Shown here in pieces: positions 49,622 to 59,346 of a DNA stretch of 64,000 nt. The notes below the pieces were generated by a model that made no database searches, was not told the origin of the DNA, and worked only from the letters and a program-made list of their open reading frames with translations. The DNA is taken from NCBI RefSeq assembly GCF_964275005.1, contig NC_092698.1, positions 31,365,162 to 31,429,161 of the forward strand, in the 5' to 3' direction. Source of the stretch: Diadema setosum (Eukaryota > Echinodermata > Echinoidea > Diadematoida > Diadematidae). The stretch's first letter is position 1; the number at the start of each line of letters is the position of its first letter. Position numbers and translations under genes: made by a program.

Positions 49622-52600
49622 CTAGGAAGGAAATCAGATAGAATTGGTGATGGATAATACAAAAGTTTTATGAATTTTGTTGGATTTATCATAATTTTAC
49701 TTACATGCAATGACATCAACAATCTATGCAAGGTAACATACAATGTAGTTAGAAACACATGAGCACTCATAAGAACTCATTACATTCAGTCTGCACAATT
49801 GTTTACTTACATGTACCATAAAAACTTGTACTGTATACATGGATATGAAAAGATTAACCTGAATTTATAATAAATTTTGCATCAATTAAAAACCTGACAA
49901 ACAAATTTATAAATGCAATAAAACAAAATATGTGTATGCTAACATATGCCAGGATGGAAAACTAGGTAATAAGATTAAATTCATTGCAAATGCTACACTT
50001 GTACTTGCTGATGCATGGCTGCTGCTGATGGTGCTTTTAAGGTATTATGATCTGACTGCAGTTGACAACCATTTTATTTGTTGTTGTTGTTGTTGTTCAG
50101 GAAGGTGGAAGTATACACAGAAAGCAATTCAGCAAATGGCACTTACCTTTGCTCTCCTTAGAATGGAATCCTTGCTAGGATCATAGGGGCTGTCTTTAGA
50201 AGGAATCTCTAGGACAGCTGGAACTGGTTCTGTGTGATTGTCAAGGAGATGGCGGATGTGCTCTGCTATGTTCTGGTTGATCAGAATAATGGCTATATCC
50301 GTGCGAGCAATGAAAGCTCTGAAACATTCTTCGATTTCATGGACAGAAGTTTCTGCATGTGGTACAACAGAAGTGGGAAATGAAAGATTAACCAGTCATA
50401 TGCAGTGTACATTGTCATATTGGTCACACAACAAATATCAATATATAAAACAGGCAATTAAAAACAAAGCTAAGAGAATAACACATGTAAGCTTACTTGC
50501 CAGAAGGAACATGGCTACATAGTGGCATTTGATGCTGTTATTCAGACCGAACAAAAGTAAAGTATTCTACAAAATGCATAGAAACGTAAATTGAAGTACG
50601 GACTTAGTACAGACTACAGTCAAATGTATGGATGATTGGACAAACTCAACCTGATGAAAATCTTTTGGCAAATGTAATATCTATTAAACTTAACACCTAA
50701 ACAGCATTCTATTGACTTGGTCTTTCTACTTCGTTACGGTACCTTTTTCAACCACCATGAAATTGGGTTGCCGTTTATTGTTGATTTCACCAATTCCACC
50801 CAGCAGAAATCCTGTGCATGTGTCCTAGTAGAAGAGAGCAAGAGAAAACACAAGAAATATGAACACAGGTAGTCGGTAAAAGTGCACAAATTTGCTGCAA
50901 TTCCGCAAACATTGTATACAGATAGACTCTATTAATCCTTTCTTGATGAAACAAATACTAGCATAGCCATAGCCTAAGGTTAAAGTCAAAATATCTAAAT
51001 TAAAACCCCTTTGTTTAAACCTACGTGTATTAGTGTTTGTAAGCAAAACTAAGGGCAAGGGGTCAAGGACTCTTGTCAAGGTCAACAACAACAATCAACA
51101 AGAACAAGCTGATGTCAATATCTATGCTATGGTGGCTACGCCTCGCGCTTCCCACCACTACCACTTGCCAGTGCAGTACCACTACTACTACGACTACTAC
51201 AAATGTACTACTAGTACAATGTACTACTAGTAGGGTGGGACATCCAATTACCGGACGCTTTTTTTTGTGGCTTTGAATTCCGTACTCAGAGGATGAAATT
51301 TTGGCTAAAAATAACATTTGAAATTACGAATTCAGCCAACTTATGTCAATTGTTCGCTCCAATTTTTAGAAAATATGCTTCAAACATACCCCTCTAAAAA
51401 AGTTGTCTTTTTGCGCTGTCCAAAATCGCATTGTATTACCGGACACGTTTTTTCGCAATGAAATAATTGACATCTTTCGCACCTAGTCCTTGCACCAGAA
51501 TCACAATTTATCCCACAAATCACCATATACATTCTCACTGAGCGGATGACAAAGAAAAAATCAGCAAATGAGGTTCAAATTTCGTATTTTACGGAAAAAT
51601 GTCTGTCTTGAACACTTCGAACAGTTGCACGCAATAAAACCTTGTGAGAAATCGACAACTGGTTAGACTCTACTTCTATGCAAGTTCTATTTTACGTGCT
51701 TTGTCTATGGGAGCTGCACGCGTGGGTGATGAGTTGCGGGCCCCTTAGCGCACAACTATTCCGCATCAAGGACGATAGCTACAAATTTCCGACATCGATC
51801 AGTGAACTTTTGGTTCTATTGGCATCTTCAGCATTTTTCCTGTATGTGAGGTTTCATAGAATTTCAGTTGTGAAATGTGATTCAAACATGCAATGGGCAA
51901 CTATGATGAGGTGCAGGTCACTCAACTATAAATTTGAGGTAAAATGTGAATTTCTTCATGTTTTTACATTTTTATGTTGCGTTTTTTTTTTTTTTTTTTG
52001 CGATTTCGGTCCACACAAAGTTCTGTGAGGCTAATCTACGAAGTCTCACCCTCACAGAATGTCATTAGTGCACAAAAATGTGCGTGTCCGGTAATATCAT
52101 GGTGTCCGGTGACACCATGCTTGCCTATACTGTAACCTTGGTTACTAGTAAATTTTGAGTAAACTTAGTACTATAATATAGTATTTAATACACTTACTAG
52201 TACTTATAGTGCAGATAAGTATTACTATTAGTAAATGTGTTTATAGACTAGTGGCAATACCAAATGCATTGCAAGTGAATTTACTGCATCAATGTGATCA
52301 ATCTGATTTGCTAAATTTTAGTTGTTTAAGTTGGTTCAAATCTATCCGTGAGTAAACTTATTAAAATTTATGCCTAATTAGTTAGGCCTAATTAAATTTC
52401 AAAGTTATAACCTGTTAGATCTATTAGGCCTATCAAAAGTTTATTTGTAGTACTAGTAGGCCTAGTGTAGTTCTGTAATTTTGGTACAATTTGGTATGAT
52501 GACTGATGTATTGGAGATATCTGCATGATTAATATATGGGATGATGGGTACGAAGGTGCATTCAATATCTTAGCTAAATTTTTAAAGTGAATGCTTTTTC

Positions 52601-52826
52601 TAGTCCTCTAGACTATTAACGTTAGATTCTGGGGCCGGGGTGTATGACAAATATGGGACTATGATCAGTCGACTGCACTGGGCTAGCCTATCAATCTCAT
52701 TCAAAATATCTGGTTCTTGATAGATTTCCATCATCTCTAATACTTCAAGATAAGAGTGCTGTACACTAGAATACTTACTTCATCACCTATAACAGCTACA
52801 AGTTTCCCTTTGGATAAATGAGCCAT
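49592..52826 (-). CDS. ATP6V1F: V-type proton ATPase subunit F (whole gene, 4 coding exons)
   Basis: Joining 52826-52779, 50824-50743, 50352-50147 and 49621-49592 gives 366 nt and 121 aa, against 119 aa in human. Recognisable segments are [20 protein letters not shown] near the N-terminus, [28 protein letters not shown] and [14 protein letters not shown], ending [13 protein letters not shown]. All splice sites are GT-AG and the phases agree. Subunit F is part of the central rotor stalk of the V1 sector and couples ATP hydrolysis to proton pumping. The first intron (about 2 kb) contains a TIR element at 51245-52096. Confidence 0.97.
50147..50352 (-). CDS. ATP6V1F: ATP6V1F coding exon 3
   Basis: Carries the bulk of the subunit, including [20 protein letters not shown] and [12 protein letters not shown] through RRAK. 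Ends in phase 0 at AAG|gtaagt. Confidence 0.97.
50743..50824 (-). CDS. ATP6V1F: ATP6V1F coding exon 2
   Basis: Encodes [20 protein letters not shown] and NFMVVEK, ending in phase 1. This is the most conserved N-terminal block of the family. Confidence 0.96.
51245..52096. mobile_element. Element bounded by ATTACCGGAC repeats in ATP6V1F intron 1
   Basis: CAATTACCGGACGC at the left and GCGTGTCCGGTAAT at the right are inverse; a further ATTACCGGACACG lies inside near 51435. The body has no coding signal. Family unknown. Confidence 0.55.
52779..52826 (-). CDS. ATP6V1F: ATP6V1F coding exon 1
   Basis: Sixteen codons, [16 protein letters not shown], ending in phase 0 at a gtaagt donor. It joins directly to [10 protein letters not shown] of the next exon. 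Confidence 0.95.
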
Positions 52827-53279
52827 TTTCACACAATTTGGTCACCCTCAACTCCGCACAGTCGGTCATAAGATCGAGATCACCTGCCAGATAACAGTAC
52901 AGTGTGGCTAGTTGCTGGCTGCTCTGCTGCTGCACATCTGTATGTCTGGGATCTACACATCACAGGCGCGCGCGAGGACGAGCAGCGCAGGGAGCGGCGA
53001 GCAGGATACCGATGCTATGCTGTGTGTACAAGTGTACATGAGCTGTACCATCGAAAGGATATGAGTGAAATCACAAGTGGATGTGGACGATTCTATTTGT
53101 AAAGTAGGGTAAAGATTGGTAGGTGAGGAGCAAATTCGCCGGAAATATATATAAAAAATTTCTCGCTCATATGATCATGATGATCTTTATCATATTGACT
53201 TTTTACATTCCATTATGTCAGATATTACATCATTTCGTAAAGACGTACACACCCTCATCGTCTCCCAGTGTGATTCCAT

Positions 53280-53430
53280 GTGTATAGGTTGCAGCGAACT
53301 CACCCCGGCCCTACCGACACTGTGACCGTGATCCTCCCTACGCATCATAGTTGCTCCCACTTGCTCATCATCGATTAATCGGCCGATGTGTTGGGATCGT
53401 TGGTGTGCAACCCAATTTGTTTATGTGTCT
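53280..53430 (+). other. Possible 5' UTR exon of TMUB
   Basis: A strong donor TCT|gtaagtat lies at 53430/53431 downstream of a relatively CpG-rich patch, and the TMUB coding exon begins with an acceptor at 58383. The exon start is a guess and no splicing evidence is available. Confidence 0.25.
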
Positions 53431-54188
53431 GTAAGTATACCGAGATTTTTGTATTTTGGTCATTAATAAACAGTCGCACGTCGACAAATAGTGTCGTAAG
53501 TTTAAGTAAAAATGAAAATTGGACACGCAAACCGTATGGCGTAGAGTTCAGAAGAAGGACCTGAATAAGACGAAACTGTCAAAGATTGGTTTGGTCAATT
53601 TACCATACGAAATATCGAACAAGTGGGACTGTGGAAGGTACAGAGGGTGGTGTGAAACGAAGTGCAGTGTCTGCATGCATGTGAGACTGAGAAGCTGACT
53701 TGAGCTGCATCAAGCTGCATCACCACTCCCATCAGGAATTGCATATATGATTCTAAGAAATAAAGGTTTGGGCTGTTTTGTCATAAAGTTTGTCATGAAC
53801 TCTGTAGTGTGGATATGCATGTAGCTACAATAGTCTAGATCTAGTCAATGAAGTGGTTTATTTACTGCATACTGACTGGATGGGAGGTAGGTTGCAAGGC
53901 TGACTACAAGGAACACAGTGAAACTTGCTAGTTGCTTTGTTGTATTATCTATTTTAAGTTCTGTAGAGTGTCTATACACATATTGACATGTGGAACAGCA
54001 AATGCAACTGATGCAGAATTTTTTTTTTAAAGTTGATTTGGTGATTTTTGATTGCTTTTTGTGTGAAATATGAAAAAAATAAAGATCACTTTAAACAGTG
54101 CCCAATTATCGAGTGAAAGTAACAATGCTAACATGCACTGGAAGTGTTTCTGGAAGGCGTACGCCGTACGGTAGGTAAGAGTACCACA

Positions 54189-54910
54189 CCAGTATTCGGT
54201 CACCTACCGGTATTCGGTCACTTATCACCAGCCAGTAAGTTCTACTGTCACAACACACGCAAATCACATCAATTCACATACTTGCACACTCATTCACAAC
54301 AGGAAACTCCCTTGGGCCCCCTCCAAAAATCCATCCAAAGTCTCAAATTTCACTGTCAAAAGTGCAGAATCAGCGCGACTTTCCAAAAGCGCGTGGATTA
54401 AGCCCAGTTTTAAATGTACGGGTTGCCGAAAAAGCGCTAAAAATCGAGAAATACGCCGTTCTCTTGCAGGATTTTTTGCTTATCGCAAGCTTGGAGTGTG
54501 ATGGTATCCTCAAAAACGCAAAAGAAAAGCAAAGTTTCCATATGTGCCAATGCAGTGTCTCGATGTACAAGGGTTGAATGCAAGTGCCGATTTCCCAGTA
54601 TTCGGTCACCAACGGGTGCCGCAATATCCCCGATGCAATTTTGCTCCAACAAGGTAGTGCACGGCGCATTTTTCACCTGCCTTGAACACGCATTGACTTT
54701 GAATGCGCATATCGTGTGACCGAATTCTGGTTGCGGTGACCATATTCTGGGGAATTTTCAAGGTGATATATTTTCGGATTTTGTGAAATTCTGTGAGATA
54801 TTTAACAAAATGAAAATTGAGATTAAAGAAATGTAATATATTTCACATACATTGCTGTAGATGTATTGAAAAATATTTGCAGAAAAGCTTAAATGACCGA
54901 ATATTGGGGG
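54189..54910. mobile_element. Element with repeated TATTCGGTCAC motifs
   Basis: CCAGTATTCGGTCAC occurs near the left end and again near 54595; the inverse GACCGAATATTGG closes the right end. TIR limits are approximate. Confidence 0.5.
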
Positions 54911-55211
54911 TTTTACCCTACATCAATGTCATTCAGAGAAGAGAAATTTGGATAGCTCTGTTGTGTTGTATGCTCAAAAATTTCTTGAGACAGTTATAAC
55001 AAAAATGGATTTACTGTTAACCCACAAAGACTTTCTAAAGTTAAAGACCTGTGCATTGTGTACGTGACTTGATCTAGTCTAGAATATAAATAAGGAATAT
55101 CTACAATGTATTTTGTCTCAATATTACTCTCCATACACATGGGATGTTGTTGAGACAAATGCTACATGTGATGTATACTATGATAAGGCATTTTAACTTC
55201 AATATCACATG

Positions 55212-55602
55212 TTAAAGGGACTGTACAGTACTGGCTGAGGTGGGGATTCAAGTTTTGAACATTCCTAAGTGAGATAATGAAAAGCCTCTTATGAAATATG
55301 AAAGAGCATATAATTTTAAGAAGGATTCAACGTTTATTTGATGAAAATTGGTTTTCAAATGGCTGAGATATCAAAAAGAGTGCTAATAATAAAAGGCGAC
55401 ATGCCACAACTTTATTAGGATCTCTTTGTTTCACCTTGTTTTTGGATATCTCAGCCATTTCAAAACGGATTTTCATTGAATAAACTTTTGATACCCCTTA
55501 GAACTGCTTGCCCTTTGACATCTTGTAGAGTGATTTCTGAATATCTCGCAAAACGTTAAATGCTAAATCCTCACCTCGACCAGAACTGTACACACCCTTT
55601 AA
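55212..55602. mobile_element. Palindromic MITE, AAAGGGA...TCCCTTT family, copy 3
   Basis: Begins TTAAAGGGACTGTACAGT and ends ACTGTACACACCCTTTAA. The flanking TTAA on both sides suggests target duplication. Body matches copies 1 and 2. Confidence 0.85.
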
Positions 55603-55747
55603 TCTGCCTTTAACCCATTTAGGACAGTTTGATTTTGCTACAACATGCATTTCCCATAGACACTTCCGCAAATATACTCGGGACTCGTCCTCAACAGGTT
55701 AAAACTACCAACTTTTGTTATTCACCAAAGTGTCAAGGAAAATTTAA

Positions 55748-56542
55748 GGCCGTGTCACACCAGCCTTGCGTGCGACTTGGAAAGAACAATCTTGACTACC
55801 CGGAGGTCCCCGTAGATGATCCGCACATGACAGTACCTAGCATGTATCTCAAAAGTAGTCGCCCGGAGGTGCGCACGCATATTTTTTTTTACCCGCAACC
55901 GTGTTTAGGCCCTGTCACACCTTTCCGGGCAAGCTACTCGGGCTTGTTACGTGTAGGGATTTTCTAGCATACCGGACATTCCTGAGGGCGGAAAAGGATT
56001 TGTGCGAGTCAGCGCATGTGTCGTACTTGCTGGACGCATTATACTTGCGAGTATACTGTGTGACCTTTGTACCAGTCGCATGGGGGCTGACAACTCGGTG
56101 AAGGAATTCCTCTAATGGAATGGCTGAAATCTCACAGAATTTCATTATCTTGGCTGCATACGGGACTGCGAAGTACCTGCGTGGGAATTGCCTGGGAAGT
56201 ACTGCCGCTAAGGGTCTCCTACTGGTGTTCTGCATGGACCTCTACAGGCATTCCTGCGACTCACTCGGAAAAAGTTTTGGTCATGCTCAAAACTTGGCTG
56301 CGGTTAAATCGGACTTGCGTGAGCACCTCCGGGCAACTACACGCTAGATACTGTCAGGTGCGGACCAACTGCGGAGAGCTCCGGGGAGTAAATTTGTTTC
56401 CCTGCAAGTCAAGCCGCAGAAGTTCCCCCGTACGGTATGACAAGGCATGAATGAAAATTGCAAACATTCTTGTTCACCCGCTGAAAATCTTCTACATGCT
56501 GGAAACTACCTCCTCGCCACACGTAGCTGGTGTGACACGGCC
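55748..56542. mobile_element. TTAA-flanked TIR element, GGCCGTGTCACACC family, 795 bp
   Basis: GGCCGTGTCACACCAGC and GCTGGTGTGACACGGCC are perfect inverse ends, directly flanked by TTAA on both sides. Open frames inside have no recognisable domain. Confidence 0.88.
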
Positions 56543-56642
56543 TTAAGGAACTTTGCAATGCAAATGTATGTTGAGTTGTATGGATTCATATTACCCTGAT
56601 CATTACTTACTTGTTTGTGGCTAAAAGAATGATATGTGACAT

Positions 56643-57631
56643 TTATGTGACCCTGCATCACAAAACCAACAAAAAGTCGCCAGACATGAATTTTTAGTTA
56701 AGGGCAGATTCTGAAAGAGCAGACTCTAAGCTTTAGAATGATGTATAACTCATTTCAAATGAACCCTTCAAACTTTTCTAAATATTAGAAAGAAAGCACA
56801 CACTCTGGAAAAGTGTGAACTGAGAAAAGAGGCTCTGAAGTACAGGGTCTATTCAAGTGCTTAATCTTTACCAAGCCATGCTAGCTGCGTAATGAAAGCG
56901 ACAAAAGGCAGGATGTAAACCACCAGAGCAACAACAATGAAGAGATTATCAGATTAGGCTGAAATTGAGCATGCTCTATCAACACATTCTGTCTATGAGA
57001 AATGCCAACTTTCGAAGCAGTAGCATTAACCTTTCAAATGTTATTAGAGTTGAAAGTGAAGGTTTGCAAAGGATTTTCAAGAATGAAAAGGGGCCTTGAA
57101 GACATACTTGATCACACTACTCTCTGAAAAAAAGGTTGTAGAAAAACTGCTGAAAACATACTTTCCCATTCATTTTATGATCCCATACTTATGAATAATG
57201 TAGAGGAAGAATAGCTCTTTCAGAAAATACAGAGACTCCAACTCTCCTGTTTTCGACGGGAGATCTCCGGCCGAAAACCTATATTTGCAAAATCTCCCGT
57301 TCTCCCGTTTGAAATTTAATTTCTCCCGCCCTGGCTCTTTGTCTCCCGTTGGAAAGGATTTCTTACTTATTTCTATCGTATGTTGAAAAAATAAGCCTTA
57401 GATAGCACCAGAGAGCATCTAGAACCCTGGGAATTTCGCGCTTCGCACACATCAAGCTGGAGTCGCCCGTTTGCTGAGGGTTTCAGGCGGGAGAATCTCC
57501 AGATCAGAAGGTGCTTGGGGTTGGAGTCTCTGAAAATATTGAAAAAAAAATCAAGATTGACTGGGTTGACCCATTTCACCTCAGTCAAGGGGTGCGACTT
57601 TCTGTTGGTTTTATGATGCATGGTCACATAT
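56643..57631. mobile_element. TIR element, TGTGACCxTGCATCACAAAA family, copy 3 (interrupted)
   Basis: Same ends and body as copies 1 and 2 but longer by about 300 bp, which is explained by the insertion at 57230-57532. Confidence 0.85.
57230..57532. mobile_element. Small TIR element inserted in another element
   Basis: CAGAGACTCCAAC at the left and GTTGGAGTCTCTG at the right are perfect inverses, with repeated CTCCCGTTxTC strings inside. GAAAATA occurs on both sides as a likely target duplication. CAG-type ends with a 7-8 bp duplication recall hAT elements; this is an inference. Confidence 0.75.
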
Positions 57632-58385
57632 AAATTGTACAATAATATTTCAACTCGTTTTCTTCAGATTACTTGGAAATACTTGCAAAAACACCTCCCA
57701 AGCTGAGAGTCTGCCAGTGACATCATCTGTCAATCATTGTGTGAATACCAATATGATTAACAAAAGACACTTGAATGCACCTTTCCCCTTAGAGATTGAG
57801 CATAACTTGCATGTTTCCATGTTACTATTAGGATTTTATAAATAAAAGACTTTGTACAGAATATTGGTTTGGAAGGTTTTTGTGGGCATATCCAAGTACT
57901 CTGCGTATATAAAAAAAAAAAAAAAATCATAGAAAAAAATTATGAAATAAACGGAACATATCTAGGTATGCATTCGTTAGGGGGTATTCCAAGTTGACAT
58001 GCATTTGCATGATATACTTCCTGTAAATGTAGGCTTATAATTGCATTTGACAACTGCTCCATATTAAATTGTATGGCGTAATGGATTTGAACTAATAGAT
58101 ATCCATAAGCAGAGATAATCGATTTGGCCATTCCATTACATGTAGTTGTGTCCCACATTGTGTTCAAGAAATTGTATTGATGCTATTGATAGCATTTCTT
58201 ACAAACTTGTACCTTTGCTGCGACCACTTCTAATTTATTGCATGAAATGATATAGGAGTACTGCATTCCCCATTGACTTTGTACAGGGCTTACCAAGTTC
58301 TCATAGGCAAGGAATTGTGTTGAGAAAGATTGCATAGTACAGTATATGTCAAAAGTAATTTTCAAATGTTTTCTCTCATATAGGC

Positions 58386-58418
58386 ATGATGATCTACTGT
58401 AGACATTGGCGACTATGA
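58386..58418 (+). promoter_or_regulatory. Upstream ORF overlapping the TMUB start codon
   Basis: Within the same exon, ATGATG at 58386 opens an 11-codon reading frame whose TGA overlaps the main ATG as ATGA. If the transcript starts upstream, this could limit translation or allow reinitiation. No transcript data support it. Confidence 0.4.
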
Positions 58419-59346
58419 GTCTGATAGAAGGTATTGGGGATGAGGTCACAGTACTGGTGACTGTTATTGTAGCTGTGGCAACAGTGGTGGCTGCCTGGTT
58501 CTCCACTTCAGTGCAGGAGCAACATTCCTACTGGCAGGATCGTCCAGGCTCAGTTGTCGACCCAGCGTCTGTTGTGGATCCCGAGTCATCAACTTCCGAA
58601 TCAACTTATTCAGAAGAGGATGGGAGGGAAACAATTTCAGATACGCCCAGTAACAGGGAGACACACAATGCTGATGGTACTGGCGATGAACACAAGCGGG
58701 GCAATGAGACTGAAGTGCCAGCCAGTGAGGTGCCCCTTTCACACAGCCACTCAAATAAGGAGAGTCAGGATATGCTCTCTGGCAACTCAAAAGCATGCTT
58801 TAGTACTACAGCAGATAACAATTCCACAGGGAGGCAGGAGAACGAGCAAAATTTAGCGAGTTCTTGTGGTCAGTATTCAGGGTGTGACTCTTCTGAAGCC
58901 ACTAAAGAAAGTGATAACCCAGACTGCTGCACATCAGACCCTTTTTCTGGAGTGGATGCTACAGATGGAGTCAGCGCGCACCATGAGCCACCAGAAGTCA
59001 TTGTGCAGGAGAGAGTTGAAGATATTCATGTCAGTTCAAGTGAGCAGTGTGTTCGGAAGAGGACTATTCCAGCAAATACTGCCTCCCCGCCCATTGTTTC
59101 TGCCGAGGGGCCTGAAGATGGGCAGGAACCATTGACAAATGAGTCAGACCACTCGAGTGAAAGTCAAAGTACCAGTAGCCGGTCAGAAACATTTTCTCAA
59201 GCTGAAACCAGTGGAGCTACTGGGCCATCACAGAGAATAAGGGACCAATCTGCAAGCGGAGTTATTTCAATCAAATTGAAATTTCTCGATGAAACTGACA
59301 GGATGGTATCCACAAATATGGATGACACACTGGGCAATTTCAGAAG
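58415..59346 (+). CDS. TMUB: TMUB coding exon 1
   Basis: The start is the ATG of MSLIEGIGDEV, the family N-terminus. The exon ends in phase 2 inside an Arg codon of the ubiquitin-like domain (GNFRR) at AG|gtattc. An acceptor (catatag) at 58383 begins the exon. It carries the entire disordered linker. Confidence 0.92.

Larger units (their letters stand above)
52827..58382. other. Divergent upstream region and 5' intron between ATP6V1F and TMUB
   Basis: ATP6V1F and TMUB are transcribed away from each other. The first few hundred bases (52827-53430) probably contain both promoters, and most of the rest is likely the TMUB 5' intron. It holds TIR elements at 54189-54910, 55212-55602, 55748-56542 and 56643-57631. 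Confidence 0.5.

Noticed and set aside
52902-53102. 66-codon plus-strand frame between ATP6V1F and TMUB
   Set aside because: No similarity to known families; GC-rich promoter-like sequence explains the open frame.
55629-56450. Overlapping plus-strand frames of 110 codons and more
   Set aside because: Most of this lies inside the TTAA-flanked element 55748-56542; the frames show no domain and reflect its higher GC content.
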